From contig CM030368.1 of assembly GCA_017893485.1 (NCBI GenBank), positions 177,750,504-177,814,503 on the forward strand: a stretch of 64,000 bases of DNA. The letters are read 5' to 3'. This document shows positions 45,019 through 57,240 of the stretch, piece after piece. The position numbers were made by a program, and so were the translations under genes. A model generated the notes under the pieces. The model was not told the DNA's origin. It ran no database searches and saw only the letters and a program-made list of their open reading frames with translations. Numbering within the stretch: position 1 is the first letter of the stretch; every line of letters begins with the position of its first letter. This DNA comes from Hemerocallis citrina. Lineage: Eukaryota; Streptophyta; Magnoliopsida; Asparagales; Asphodelaceae.

Positions 45019-48000
45019 ACAAACGAATAGCAGCCTCCCCTCTTCCCGTTGGTCAAATCTTCTTCAGCCATGCCTCCTAGGAAAGTAAGATCCAGAGGGT
45101 CCAACCGTGGACCCAACCCTGATCAGCAACAGGAAGTCCCCATCCAACCCTCAGCAGCAGGGGCAACTTCCGCCCCAAGCCGAGGACCCTCTTCAACAGG
45201 ACTAGCCTCCTCCCCTGAATCAACAACCTCCTAAAGGTCCCCCCGGTCCTCAAAATGCCGGAGCAGGGATCTCGCGTCCCAACCTGCAGAAACAACCTCT
45301 CCATCAGGACCACGTTTCAATCCACAATGCCTCTTCAGATTCTATGGCCTCCCACAATCCCCGAGCTTCAGACCTTCGCAACACCATCCTCAATCGGCAG
45401 AAGGACGAGGATCTTCGCCGCCGTCTGGATGAAAAGCGGGCCCGAGAGGGAGCCTCCCGCCAACAACGTCCGGATGAGCGATCTCCTCACCGCCGAGACT
45501 ACAGAAGGTCCCCTACCCGAAGGGGGCAGAGAGAGTCCCCTGAGCATCACAGGAGAAAACTTCATTCCCCTGCCGGTCGGCAACATCCAAGGAACGATGA
45601 GGCACCCATCACCCGTGCCGAGTTCCAGCAGTTCCAAGCAACCATCCTACAAGCTCTCAATCTCCGTCCCAACAACACCAATGCTCCAAGGATTCCCACT
45701 CCTCCTCCGGTCCGAAGTCCTCGCCGACGGTCCCTAACTCCTCCCCCAGCTCCTAGCAACCCCTGGTATATTCCTAGTCCTCGCCGCTCCAGGAGCTACC
45801 GTCGTCGAAGCCCCCGCTCACCCTCGTACGAAGACGAGTCTAGAGGCTCGGTTGATTACCGTTGAAGGGATGACGCTATCTACCGCCGTCTCCACGAAAT
45901 GGAGAGGTGCTTGGGTCAGTTAGACCGAGAAGAAGAGCTTAGAGGAAGGACCCTTCGCCCTAGTCGACCTCCTTTCTCCCGAACCATAATGGAGGCGCCC
46001 GTACCAATTGGCTTTAAACCTCCTCAATTCGAGACTTATTCCGGGGAGACTGACCCCGTCGATCACATTTTAGCTTCAAGACCGTCATGCTCATCCATCA
46101 AGCTTCCGATGCTCTGCTATGTAAGACCTTCCCCGCAACTCTCAAGGGTCCAGCTCGAGAATGGTACTCTCGCCTTGCCCCATCCTCAATATTCTCCTTC
46201 GAGCAATTTGAGACCCTCTTCGTCACCCACTTCGTGAGTAGCCGCCGAACTGAGAAGACCAGCATTTCGCTACTCTACCTCAACTAGAAGAAGGGTGAGA
46301 AGCTGGGAGACTATGTGAAAAGGTTCACAGCGGAAGCCAGGTCCATAGCTTCCCTCGACCAGTCGGTCGCTGCAGCAGCATTCCAATCCAATGTCCTCAA
46401 CTCCAGCCTCCGCTCCTCCCTCGCCAAGAAGCCCCCGCAGAACTTCTCTGACCTCCTCCTCCGGAGAAAAAAGTATATTCGGGCCGAGGAAGCTGAGCAC
46501 CGCCCTAACTTTGAGGGGCCTTCCTCCGGATCCAAGAGAAAGGGAACAAAAGAAGAAGGAGCCAAGAAGCTCCAGAAGGATAATGGCGGGCAGCGCCGAC
46601 CTCCCCCCAGATTTGAAAAGTTTACTCCTCTTAACGCCAACATCTCCACAATCCTCATGGAAGTTGAGAAGGAGGGGGTGATACCTCCTGCACCGAAAAT
46701 GAACACCCCTGGCAAGAAGAGGGATAAAGAGAAGTGGTGCCGCTATCACCGGGACCATGGCCACGACACCAATGATTGTCGGGCCCTGAAGAACGAGATA
46801 GATGCCCTCATCGAGAGGGGTCAGCTAGCCATGTTCGTGAGAAAGGACTGAACTGATCTTCCTCCCTCGCCTCGGGGGGCTAACAAGCGTCCTGAACGCG
46901 GTGAAATGCCCGAATTCAAAGAGGAGCATGTCCTGCACCTCATTCATGGAGGCCCAATGGGGGGCTCCTCCAACTCCTCTCGAAAGGCGTTTATTAGGGA
47001 AGTTAATTCGGTCCGCGCCACACCTCCTTCTAGAGGCCTCGGAGTGCCCGTCACATTCTCAGATGAAGACCTTAAGGGTGTCCGAACACCCCATTGTGAC
47101 GCACTCGTCATCAACCTCCATATGGCGAACTTTAAAGTGGAAAGTATCCTAGTGGACAATGGCAGCTCCGTTAACATCCTCTTCCTCACCGCTTTCAAAG
47201 GCCTCAAGCTATCCCGGGACAGACTTAAGCCCGCCGGCTGCACACTCCATGGGTTCACGGGAGTGCCAGTGACTATTGAAGGGGTTATCACCCTGGACGT
47301 AACCGCTGACAAAAATCCTACTACCCGAACGGAGTCGATGGACTTTATGGTCGTGGATGTCCCTGCAGCCTATAATGTCATTTTGGGTCAGTCCGGCTTA
47401 ACTGCTCTCGAAGCCGTCCCTTCCGCCTATCACCTCAAGATGAAATTTTCCACCCGGGCAGGAGTAGGGGAAGTAAAAGACAACCAGGAAACGGCCCGCA
47501 AGTGCTACATGACCTCTACTATGGGACCGGTTCTCTCCCTCGAAACTCTTGAAATCCCCCAAGATGCTGTCCGATCGACGTCCGAGCCGGTGGATGAGTT
47601 AGAGGAAGTGCTCTTCTCTGAGCAAGATCCAAGCCGAAAATTCTTTGTTAGCAAGACCCTCCCATCTGCCCTATGCTCCGACATAGTCCAGTGCATCCGA
47701 AGGAACCACGACCTCTTTGCTTGGTCAGCTATAGACATGCCCGGAATTTCCGAAGAGCTCTTAGTCCACCACCTCAGCATTGCTCCGGGGTCCAAACCGG
47801 TCCAACAGAAGAGGCGCAAGTTCACCCCCGAGCGCCAGCTAGCTATTAAAGAGGAGGTGAACAAGCTCTTGAAGGCCCGGTTCATACAAGAGGTAAACTA
47901 TCCTGAATGGCTCTCGAATGTAGTGATGGTGAAGAAGTCCAATGGGACCTGGAGGATTTGTATCGACTTTACCGACCTCAACATGGCATGCCCCAAAGAC

Positions 48001-51000
48001 CCTTTCCCTCTTCCAAGCATCGATACTTTGATTGACGCCACTTCGGGCCATGAACTCCTCAGCTTCATGGATGCCTTCTCAGGCTACAATCAGATTCGTA
48101 TGTTCCCCCCTGACATCCCGAAGACCTCCTTTGTAACCGATCAGGGCCTCTACTGCTACAGGGTAATGCCCTTCAGTTTGAAGAATGCAGGTGCCACTTA
48201 TCAGTGCCTAGTCAACAAGGTGTTTCAAGCACAGATCGGCAGAAATATGGAGGTATATGTTGACGACATGCTTGTGAATCCACGGGGCCGATCATGTGGT
48301 TGATCTGCAAGAGGCATTCGATGTACTCAGGAAACACAATATGAGGCTCAACTCGAACAAGTGTGCGTTCGGAGTCTCATCGGGGAAATTCCTAGGCTTC
48401 ATGGTCAGCCAAAGAGGAATTGAGGCCAACCCTGAGAAGATCAAGGCCATATTAGACATGGCTCCCCCAAAGAATGTTAAGGAGGTTCAGAAGCTAACGG
48501 GTCGCCTGGCAGCCATAGGGCGTTTCCTTTCCAAGTCAGGGGAGAAGTGCCTTCCCTTCTTCAAGGCTCTCAGGGGGGGCAAAGACTTCGAGTAGGGTCA
48601 GCAGCAACAAGATTCATTCGACCAGCTCAAGGCTTACCTAGTCAATCCTCCTCTCCTCAGCAAACCAATTCCTGGTGAAGCCCTCTACCTCTACCTAGTA
48701 GCCTCCGAGCAGACCCTCAGTGCCATCCTCGTAAGGGAAGAGGATAAGACTCAAAAGCCCATCTATTACGTGAGTAAGGTACTTCGGGATGTCGAGCTCC
48801 GCTACCCGAGAATAGAGAAGATGGCATACGCCCTAGTCATGGCCGCAAGAAAGCTTCGCCCATATTTCCAGTCCCATTCGGTGGTTGTTCTTACCGACCA
48901 ACTGCTGAAGCAAGTTCTCCACAAGCCAGAGACCTCCGGTGGCCTCATAAAATGGTCTATCGAGTTGAGCCAACATGATATAACATATCAGCCTCGGACC
49001 GTGATCAAGGCTCAGGCATTAGCTGAATTCATAGTTGAAAGTACCATCCCAGAGTTCAGCCACGCAATGAAGGGACCACCTGTCTGGTCGGTTTATGTGG
49101 ATGGATCCTCTTGTAACAAGAGAAGCGGAGCCGGGGTCATTCTGGCCGGCCCAGATAATTTCATCCTCCAATACTCCCTCCGCATCAACTTCAAGGCCTC
49201 GAACAATGAAGCAGAATACGAAGCACTCATAGCCGGCCTCGAAATGGCTCGCAATGCAGGGGCACAGTGCCTCCGGATCTTTAGCGACTCTCAGCTGGTC
49301 GTAAATCAGGTCCTGGGCGAGTATGAGGCACGAGATGACCAAATGGTTAAGTACCTAGCCAAAGTCAGGAATCTCATGGACCTATTTGAAGAAGCCCTCA
49401 TCCAGCGAATCCCCCGAGAGGAGAATTCCCAGGCCGATGCCCTCTCCAAGCTAGCCTCCTCCTCCCTCCAAGGTCTCGAGCAGACCGTCTTGATTGAGGT
49501 GCTCCTGAAGCCAAGTATAGAAGACGAAACTTCCGATTCTATGAAGTCTCTACCTGTCCTGCTTCAAGATAATTGGATGAAATCCCTCGTTGAGTTCCTG
49601 AGGGATGGGCTCCTCCCCGAAGATCCTAAGGAAGCTCACCGTGTGAGAACCCGAGCAGAGCGATACACACTTATCGAGTGCATCCTGTACAAGCGCTCCT
49701 TCACACAAGTAGACGGCAAGCCTTATTTGAGATGCCTCTCCCCGGAACAAGCCGACTACGCCCTGCAAGAACTACACGAAGGCATCGGCGGGACATATTC
49801 AGGGTCCAGATCCCTAGCCCGCAAAGTGTTGAATTATGGATATTTCTGGCCCACTCTCCTACAAGATGCCGAACTGCACGTTCCGCAATGCAGCTCTTGT
49901 CAGAAGTACTCCAACATCCGTCACCTCCCACAAGCTCTACTCACTTTCCTATCAAGTCCTATCCCTTTCGCAATGTGGGGATGGATTGTGTAATATCCCG
50001 GACGGATATTACCTTGTATAAATTACTATTTTATTATTATTTTATTATTATTTTGTTTAAATTCCAAAATTGAAATATTTTGGTGATTTTCACCCGGTTT
50101 GTTCATAGACATTACCTGTACCCAGATACCGGTCAGTATACATCCGTATTGTATCAAATTGATACCGTGATCTTCCGAACTAATAATAGAATTTATTTTA
50201 TTATTATTTTCGAGATTAAATTATTTTTATACGGATTATGTAAAGATTTTCGGTATACATACATATATGCGCACATAAGTGTAATATGTCGATTAGTACA
50301 TTGTATAAAGTATGTGGTAGGTATTTTTGGATAAAATTGTTCTCCTTGTCATGACAATCCTAATTAGATAGTTAGGATTGTAGGAGAATTAAACATGGGA
50401 TTAAGATGTATGCATAAGAGAATTAGGAGGTATTCTTCTAGAAACCTACACCTCACCCACATCCTACCTCCACCTCATCCCACCTCCCTAAGGTATGGCC
50501 GGCCCCCATTTCATGGAGGGAGGTATTTGCAAACTTGTGGGTGCAATTTTGCACTCTCCACCCTTTTCTCCACCTATAAATACCCCCTCCCTTCACCATT
50601 GTCTCATTTTGAGAAAGACAAAAAGAAAGAAAGGAAAAGAAAGAGAGGAACCATACTAACTTGAGAGTTTTCCATTGTAGGTTTCATAAGGATTCCTAGG
50701 AGCTAAGGAGGAGAGTTAGTCTAGTTCTTCCATCAAAAAGAGATTAAGGTGGGGGTTCTCCACTTGTTCTTTTGTTGTTGAGTTGTTGATTTTTGCTTCT
50801 TCTTCTTCTTGTCTTTGTTGTTTTGTTTTCTTTTGTTTGGGGGAGTTGTGGTGATTTTGTTGTGTGTTGTAGTTGTATGGATAAGAGGAAGTGATTAGTA
50901 GTACCAACTAAAGATTGAATCTTTAAAGTTGTAGTTGTTATTTTTGTGTTATGAATTGGACTAAAATAAACATATGCATATAGACTTGTGTATACAACCA

Positions 51001-51669
51001 TCCATGGTTGTAGGACTTGAATGTGAACTCATACATAAAGCATATGGACCTTGTATACAACCATTTTGGTTGTAGGACATACATTGGACTTGGACTAAAA
51101 AGAGTGCATATGTTTGGTTGAACCAAAATGGAAGATTCTTTATTTTATTTTATTTTGCTTAGTTTCATCTTATAAATCTTAAGTAAAAGGAACCTAAATT
51201 AGATGCTAATTCTAGTATGGAAAAAGAGACTAATCCAAGTTATTAGTTGTAGTATGATAAAAGGATTCCTTTATGTTTAACTAGTAAAAATAAAGAAGTT
51301 TTAGTAGATATTTATATGAAGTTTAAATAAAATATTTGTAGTAGATGTCTACAAATTGTAGAAATGGTTATGTTTTATAAAAGTTGTAGTAGATGCTTAT
51401 GTGTTAAAATAAGGTAGTTTAATAGTAGATATTTATGTTTAGATAAAGATTTTAGTAGATATTTTAGTAGTAGATGTTCATGAATATTAAAGGGATGTTT
51501 ATGCTTATATTTAAGTAAGTATCATGCCTAAATGGTGGTAGGAAAATCATGTACCATGTTAGATTAATATTCATGCTTAAGTTAGTAGATGTTCATGCTA
51601 AATATTCATGCTTAGTTAGTAGATAATTCATGCTTAGATGACATCCATGCTTAGATTGTAATAGGAATC

Positions 51670-52640
51670 ATTATACATGTTATATTGTTGTAGGATTAAT
51701 GTTAAATTAATCTACCATGCTTAGGATTGTTGTAGGTTGATGCTAAGTAATTATCCATGCTATATTGTTGTAGGATTAATGCTAAATTAATCTACCATGC
51801 TTAGGATTGTTGTAGGTTGATGCTAAGTAATGATCCATACTTATATTGTTGTAGGATTAATGCTAAATTAATCTACCATGCTTAGGATTGTTGTAGGTTG
51901 ATGCTAAGAAATTATCCATGCTTATATTGTTGTAGGATTAATGTTAAATTAATCTACCATGCTTAGGATTGTTGTAGGTTAATGCTAAGTAATTATCCAT
52001 GCTTATATTGTTGTAGGATTGATGCTAAATTAATCTACCATGCTTAGGATTGTTGTAGGTTAATGCTAAGTAATTATCCATGCTTATATTGTTGTAGGAT
52101 TGATGCTAAATTAATCTACCATGCATCTACCATGCTTAGGATTGTTGTAGGTTGATGCTAAGAAATTATCCATGCTTATATTGTTGTAGGATTAATGTTA
52201 AATTAATCTACCATGCTTAGGATTGTTGTAGGTTAATGCTATGTAATTATCCATGCTTATATTGTTGTAGGATTGATGCTAAATTAATCTACCATGCTTA
52301 GGATTGTTGTAGGTTGATGCTAAGAAATTATCCTTGCTTATATTGTTGTAGGATTAATGTTAAATTAATCTACCATGCTTAGGAATGTTGTAGGTTAATG
52401 CTAAGTAATTATCCATGCTTATATTGTTGTAGGATTGATGCTAAATTAATCTACCATGCTTAGGATTGTTGTAGGTTGATGCTAAGAAATTATCCATGCT
52501 TATATTGTTGTAGGATTAATGTTAAATTAATCTACCATACTTAGGATTGTTGTAGGTTAATGCTAAGTAATTATCCATGCTTATATTGTTATAGGATTAA
52601 TGTTAAATTAATCTACCATGCTTAGGATGTTGTAGGTTAA
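51670..52640. repeat. 81-bp minisatellite inside the 49989-55055 LTR, about 12 copies
   Basis: The unit alternates two related halves: 'attgttgtaggattaatgct' with 'aaattaatctaccatgctta', and 'ggattgttgtaggttgatgc' with 'taagtaattatccatgctta'. Copies begin every 80-82 bp, one with a small internal duplication near 52119. Confidence 0.93.
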
Positions 52641-54299
52641 TGGAACCATGCTCATGATGTGTGCCATGTTGTAGGAACCATGCTTATGTTGTGTACATGT
52701 TGTAAGGAGCTCATGCTAAATTGTAGTAAAGCTTCATGTTTAGGTTGTAGTAACTATTCATACTTAAGTGTATGGCGAGTTGATGGTTATGTTGCATATA
52801 ACATGATTAGTTGTTGTAGGTTGATGCTTACAATTGTATACCATACTTAAATTGCTATAGGTAAGAAATAAGGAAGGAATTATATCATAATTGTAGTGAA
52901 AACTACCTTGTTGTAGTTAATGTTAGTAAGGAGCCATACATGCTTGAAGGGCATAGGGTGGCATCCTAGTTAAATAAGGAAGCGGACGCATGTTCTAGGT
53001 TGTACTAGTCAACTTCGAAAAGGACCCATGGATTCTAGTTGTGTAATGTCCTAATTGAAGTTGAACCATATCATGGGGACATTCCTCCCCCGTAAGGGTA
53101 ATAAGGATTAGAAAGATCATTAGTAATAGTTAGTTCGACAAAGGATTATGTCGCTTTCGGCTTCTCATTGGTAGAATGCCTATCGTAGACTATTAGTAGA
53201 TTCTTTTGTTGCTGCTAATTATAGAAGATCGAGTTGCTAGTAAGCACATTTGGTTGCTTATAGGGTTGATTACCAGTATGGTTGTTTGCTTATGGTTGTG
53301 CTCGTACGTGGCTCGACTGGCCCGTGCGTAGCTGTTGGTCTCATACGCGGCTTATTTGGCTAGTATGTACGTTGTTAGTTCATACATAGCTTATTAACTA
53401 GTACCCAGTTGTTGTGCTCGTCTAGGGTGATATTGTTACCCTAGGGGCAATCGACTATCAAGATATATGTTTTCTTACCCTAAGAAACGGTGGAGGAGTC
53501 ACTCCTCGGGTACCATCGGATCTTAACCTGTGTAGGTTGATCGAGGACCAGAATATAGACGGAATCCAAGTTCAGGGTATTAGCATGCATATATGTTCGC
53601 ATTGCCGGAGTCTTGGATCGATAAGCCACGAACCGGATCCTGAGGGGTTCTGGTTAAATCTAGGTTGAGCAGCCTTATAGAGTTGTCTTGCGAAGTCTAA
53701 TTTAAAGGCCTAGCATGTTGTGGTTATAATATTGCCCTCCCTAGGAGTGTTCAGGGTTAGGGACATTATTAGGGTAGTGACTTATAAAGATCATTACTTA
53801 AACCCTTTGCCGGAAGAGGGGAGTCGGTTGTAGGGGGCACCTTACGACTAACTCGTCCCTTGAGGCAGACCTTAGGTGGTGTTATTGGGTCGTACCCTCC
53901 CGTCAAAGGGATACGTACGGTGCCTTCTCACGAGTTGGGAGCACGGGTTGCGTATCTCGCATTGTTAATTCCTAAAATACCGTGGCTTGGGGTGCCACAG
54001 GATGCATTGTGCAGTCCTGCGCTTGCGAGACCCCAGGGGTGCCACAGGGTAGGCTTCGCGCTACCCTGCGCTTGCGAGACCCTATAATTTTGGATTTTGG
54101 AATGAGGCCCGATATACTGGGCAATAGTGGCAAACATGGACACCACTATATGACTGCAGTAACGGAACTAGACCGTACCTGCAACCTTGTTTTTGAGTGA
54201 GGTCCGGCATGCTGGGTAGCAGTGGCAAACGGAGACACCATAAGCAGACTGCATAGGGGGACTTGACCCCTTCTGCAACCTCACTAGTCACGTGGTATT

Positions 54300-54436
54300 G
54301 TCAGGAATAGGTTGTGTACAATTAGAATTTCATAACGTGGGTTCAATCCCTATATATGGAGAAAATTGTCAGGAACAGGTTGTGTACAATTAGAATTTCA
54401 TAACGCGGGTTCAATCCCTATATATGGAGAAAACGG
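54300..54436. repeat. 68-bp direct duplication with a GGTTCAATCC motif
   Basis: 'gtcaggaataggttgtgtac' to 'ccctatatatggagaaaa' occurs twice in tandem with few changes. Each copy has GGTTCAATCC (54340-54349 and 54408-54417). Confidence 0.85.
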
Positions 54437-55910
54437 CTTGAGATGGGGCGCATGTAGTATGGGCTGCATGTTGCTTTCGAAGACTTGCTGACATTAGAAT
54501 AAGAGCATCCTAGCTTTAGTTAATATTACATTAGATTCTAGTCATAGCACTCACGAACACTTAAACTACACCGACACAATTGCCATGTTTTGTATGTTGT
54601 TTGGGAGATTCGCTGCTATGTTATCAGCCTTAAAGCGTCAGTGAATACTGACGTCCCCACTTCAATAGGTACTGGATCGCAGAAGTACAGGTGCGAGATT
54701 CAGGAGGACTCAAGGCAAGGAAAGTGAGGAGTTAATGTCATGTTTAGTTTCCGCTGTAATAATTACGTTGATTATCTATTGTTGAAAGGTACTCAAGTGA
54801 GAGTTACCAAGTGTTGTTCTTCATTCCTTGTACTCTGATGTAAGATGTTGAAGGTTGTAATACTCAGGAATGTATAGGTAATATTGTTACTCTATTGTAA
54901 TGTATTGCAGTTGTATAATATTCAAACTTGTGATACAATGGGTGTTGAATAAAAAGTTTTAAATTCTCCTGTTTTTCCTGTGTACTGTGACTAATTGAAG
55001 AAATGGTTTTGGCTCGTGTCTCGGTTCTCCAGTATAAGGAAATCGGGGTGCTACAGATTTACTAGGGCCATTCCCACCAGCTTCCGGCCAATTCAAATTC
55101 TTAGTCGTGGCAATCGACTATTTCTCAAAGTGGATAGAGACCGAGCCCTTGGCCACAATCACCGAGAACAAAGTACTTCAGTTCTTCTGGAAGAACGTAA
55201 TCTGCCGATTCGGTGTCCCTCGAGTCCTCATAACAGACAACAGAACCCAGTTTACCGGGGCTGCCTTCCGAGCTCTATGTGAAGACCTTGCCATCTAACA
55301 ATGTTTCTCCTCCGTCTCCCATCCACAGTCAAATGGCCAAGTGGAGAATGCTAACCGACAGATCCTCTCCGGTATTAAGAAGAGGTTGGATAAATGCTCT
55401 AAAGGCTTATGGGTCGATTAGCTCCCTAACGTGCTGTGGAACTACCGCACCACAAAACGGAACCCCACAGGAGAGTCCCCATTCAATCTCACCTATGGGT
55501 CCGAAGCTATGATTCCCCTAGAAGTTGGTATACCCTCTCTTCGTCTAATGGCTTATGAAGAAGAACAAAATGCCAGAGAGCTCCGAGCAAATCTAAACTT
55601 GATTGATGAGATCCGTGAAAGAGCTGCCATTCGTCAACAAAGCTACCGAAGAATGATCGAGTTGGCATACAATAAGAGAGTCCATCCTACCGACCTCAAA
55701 GAAGGGGACTTGGTCCTCAGAAAGTTAGCAATCTCTTTTCCTGGTCACAAGAGTAAACTAGCTCCAAATTGGGAGGGACCCTACAAGATCACCAAAGTAG
55801 TTCGGCCCGAGATATATAGACTAGAAGACCTCGAAGGCAGAAAGATCCCCAGGACTTGGAATGCCGACCATCTTTTGAAATACCAAGAGAGAGCATTAAC
55901 GCCTCTCTGA

Positions 55911-56090
55911 GTATTCTGGGATGTCGAACCGTTCCTCTCCTTTTACTTGTATTTTTTCCTTTTATTTCTCTTATGTAATAACGGCTCGCAACTTAGAAGC
56001 AGCCGACCATTAGTTATCAATAAAGAAAGTTTTTTCATATTTTACTTGTAAAATTACTTGCATCTCTCTGCTTTTACTCTTCACGCAAAC
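55911..56090. other. Region after D pol
   Basis: Contains CAATAAAG near 56017, a possible poly(A) signal. Nothing else is seen. Confidence 0.35.
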
Positions 56091-56705
56091 AACGAGTTCG
56101 GAGTCCAACACTTAGTTCGATTCTGCTCCGCAAGCTCGCTCTTAAGCGAGCTAGGAGTGGGTCACCATTCGGAATTGTTCCCACAACTGTTGAACAAACT
56201 CTAACGACGAGTTCGGAGTTCAACACTTGGTTCGATTCTGCTCCGCAAGCTCGCTCTTAAGCGAGTTAGGAGTGGGTCGCCATTCAGAATTGCTCCCACA
56301 ACCGTTGAACAAACTCTAACGACGAGTTCGGAGTCCAACACTTGGTTTGATTCTGCTCCGCAAGCTCGCTCTTAAGCGAGCTAGGAGTGGGTCGCCATTT
56401 GGAATTTCTCCCACAACCATTGAACAAACTCTAACGACGAGTTCGGAGTCCAACACTTGGTTCGATTCTGCTCCGCAAGTTCGCTCTTAAGCAAGCTAGG
56501 AGTGGGTCGCCATTCGAAATTGCTCCCACAACCGTCGAACAAACTCTAACGACAAGTTCGGAGTCCAACACTTGGCTCGACTCCTCTTCGCAAGCTCGCT
56601 CTTAAGCGAACTAGAAGGGGTTCGCCATTCGGAATTGCTCCCACAACCGTTGAACAAACTCTAACGACGAGTTCGGAGTCCAACACTTGGCTCGACTCCG
56701 CTTCG
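56090..56705. repeat. 115-bp tandem repeat of element D, about 5.3 copies
   Basis: 'gagttcggagtccaacactt' recurs with its GTTCG at 56096, 56211, 56326, 56441, 56556 and 56671, exactly 115 bp apart. Each unit holds the inverted pair 'gcaagctcgctcttaagcgag'. It lies between pol and the antisense gene. Confidence 0.95.
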
Positions 56706-56734
56706 TTAAGAACACCGAGCTACCGAGCTGCTGT

Positions 56735-57000
56735 GGGTAAAGGCGAAACCACCAAGTCACCGAACCGAGCGGACGAGGTACTGATCTCCACATATGGAGA
56801 AAAAGGCCGCCGAGCTAGCTTCACCGTCTGATTGTCTCGAAATCTGTGCTAGAACGTGATGAACGGCTCAGATTGCGCCACGTCCCCACAAAACGACAAG
56901 ATAACGTTTTCTCGAAATTTGAGCCTCTTGTTTCGTAATTTGCGCCGTGATCATGATACACCGCCAGATTAAGCCACGTGGCTCGGCCATAAATCCGAGC
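56735..57000. repeat. Copy of the 255-bp element D repeat, on the 3' side of the antisense gene
   Basis: It contains 'ctccacatatggagaaaa' and 'acgacaagataacgttttct', shared with the copies at 60944-61700 on the other side of the antisense gene. Confidence 0.75.
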
Positions 57001-57240
57001 TACCTAACTATCGAAAAGCAAAGAGACCTCGGCACATCCCGAACAAGAACAAAAATTCTACAGCTAGAATGAGTAAAAGGAGCTAACTATTGGCTCTTAT
57101 GGGTCGTTTCAAAAGAAAACTAGCTACGGCACGACAGCAAGCTGACGAACTCCAATTTTATTAAAACAACTTAATAATTTTACAAGGCAAAGTTGCTACA
57201 AAAGAGCGTTACAAAGACTCGAGAGACCAGTACAACCTTT

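Larger units (their letters stand above)
49989..55055 (+). mobile_element. 5.07-kb LTR-like insertion in D integrase
   Basis: It starts TGTAATATCCCGG, ends CGGGGTGCTACA and is flanked by GATTG (49984-49988) and GATTT (55056-55060). A promoter-like TATAAATA lies at 50575-50582, followed by a purine-rich leader. It contains an 81-bp minisatellite and several short duplications, but no retroelement protein. The ends and the 3' 'gaataaaaagttttaaattc' resemble 34238-39526. Best read as a solo LTR of a Tekay/Del-type chromovirus. Confidence 0.8.
45070..55910 (+). pseudogene. gag-pol: Element D gag-pol polyprotein, split by a 5.07-kb insertion and broken elsewhere
   Basis: Starts MPPRKVRSRG at 45070. 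Domains: capsid-like gag (about 46000-46460), WCRYHRDHGHDTNDC zinc motif (46738-46779), protease with intact LVDNGSS (Asp codon 47155), reverse transcriptase with YVDDM (48256-48270), RNase H, second RNase H (about 49090-49470, 'VYVDGSSCNKRSGAGVIL', 'NNEAEYEALIAGL') and integrase. The integrase is cut after 'PFAMWG' at 49988 and resumes at 55056 ('GPFPPASGQFKFLVVAIDYF', 'ITDNRTQF'). Lesions: TAA 45232 and a frame change before 45344; TGA 45863; a frame change near 46080; TAG 46285; TGA 46849; a frame change near 48275-48295; TAG 48593 where B has Trp; TAA 55296; TAG 55419. The most decayed of the three. Main pieces: 45344-45865, 46315-46851, 46906-48303, 48296-48595, 48770-49988, 55107-55298, 55431-55910. 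Confidence 0.95.
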
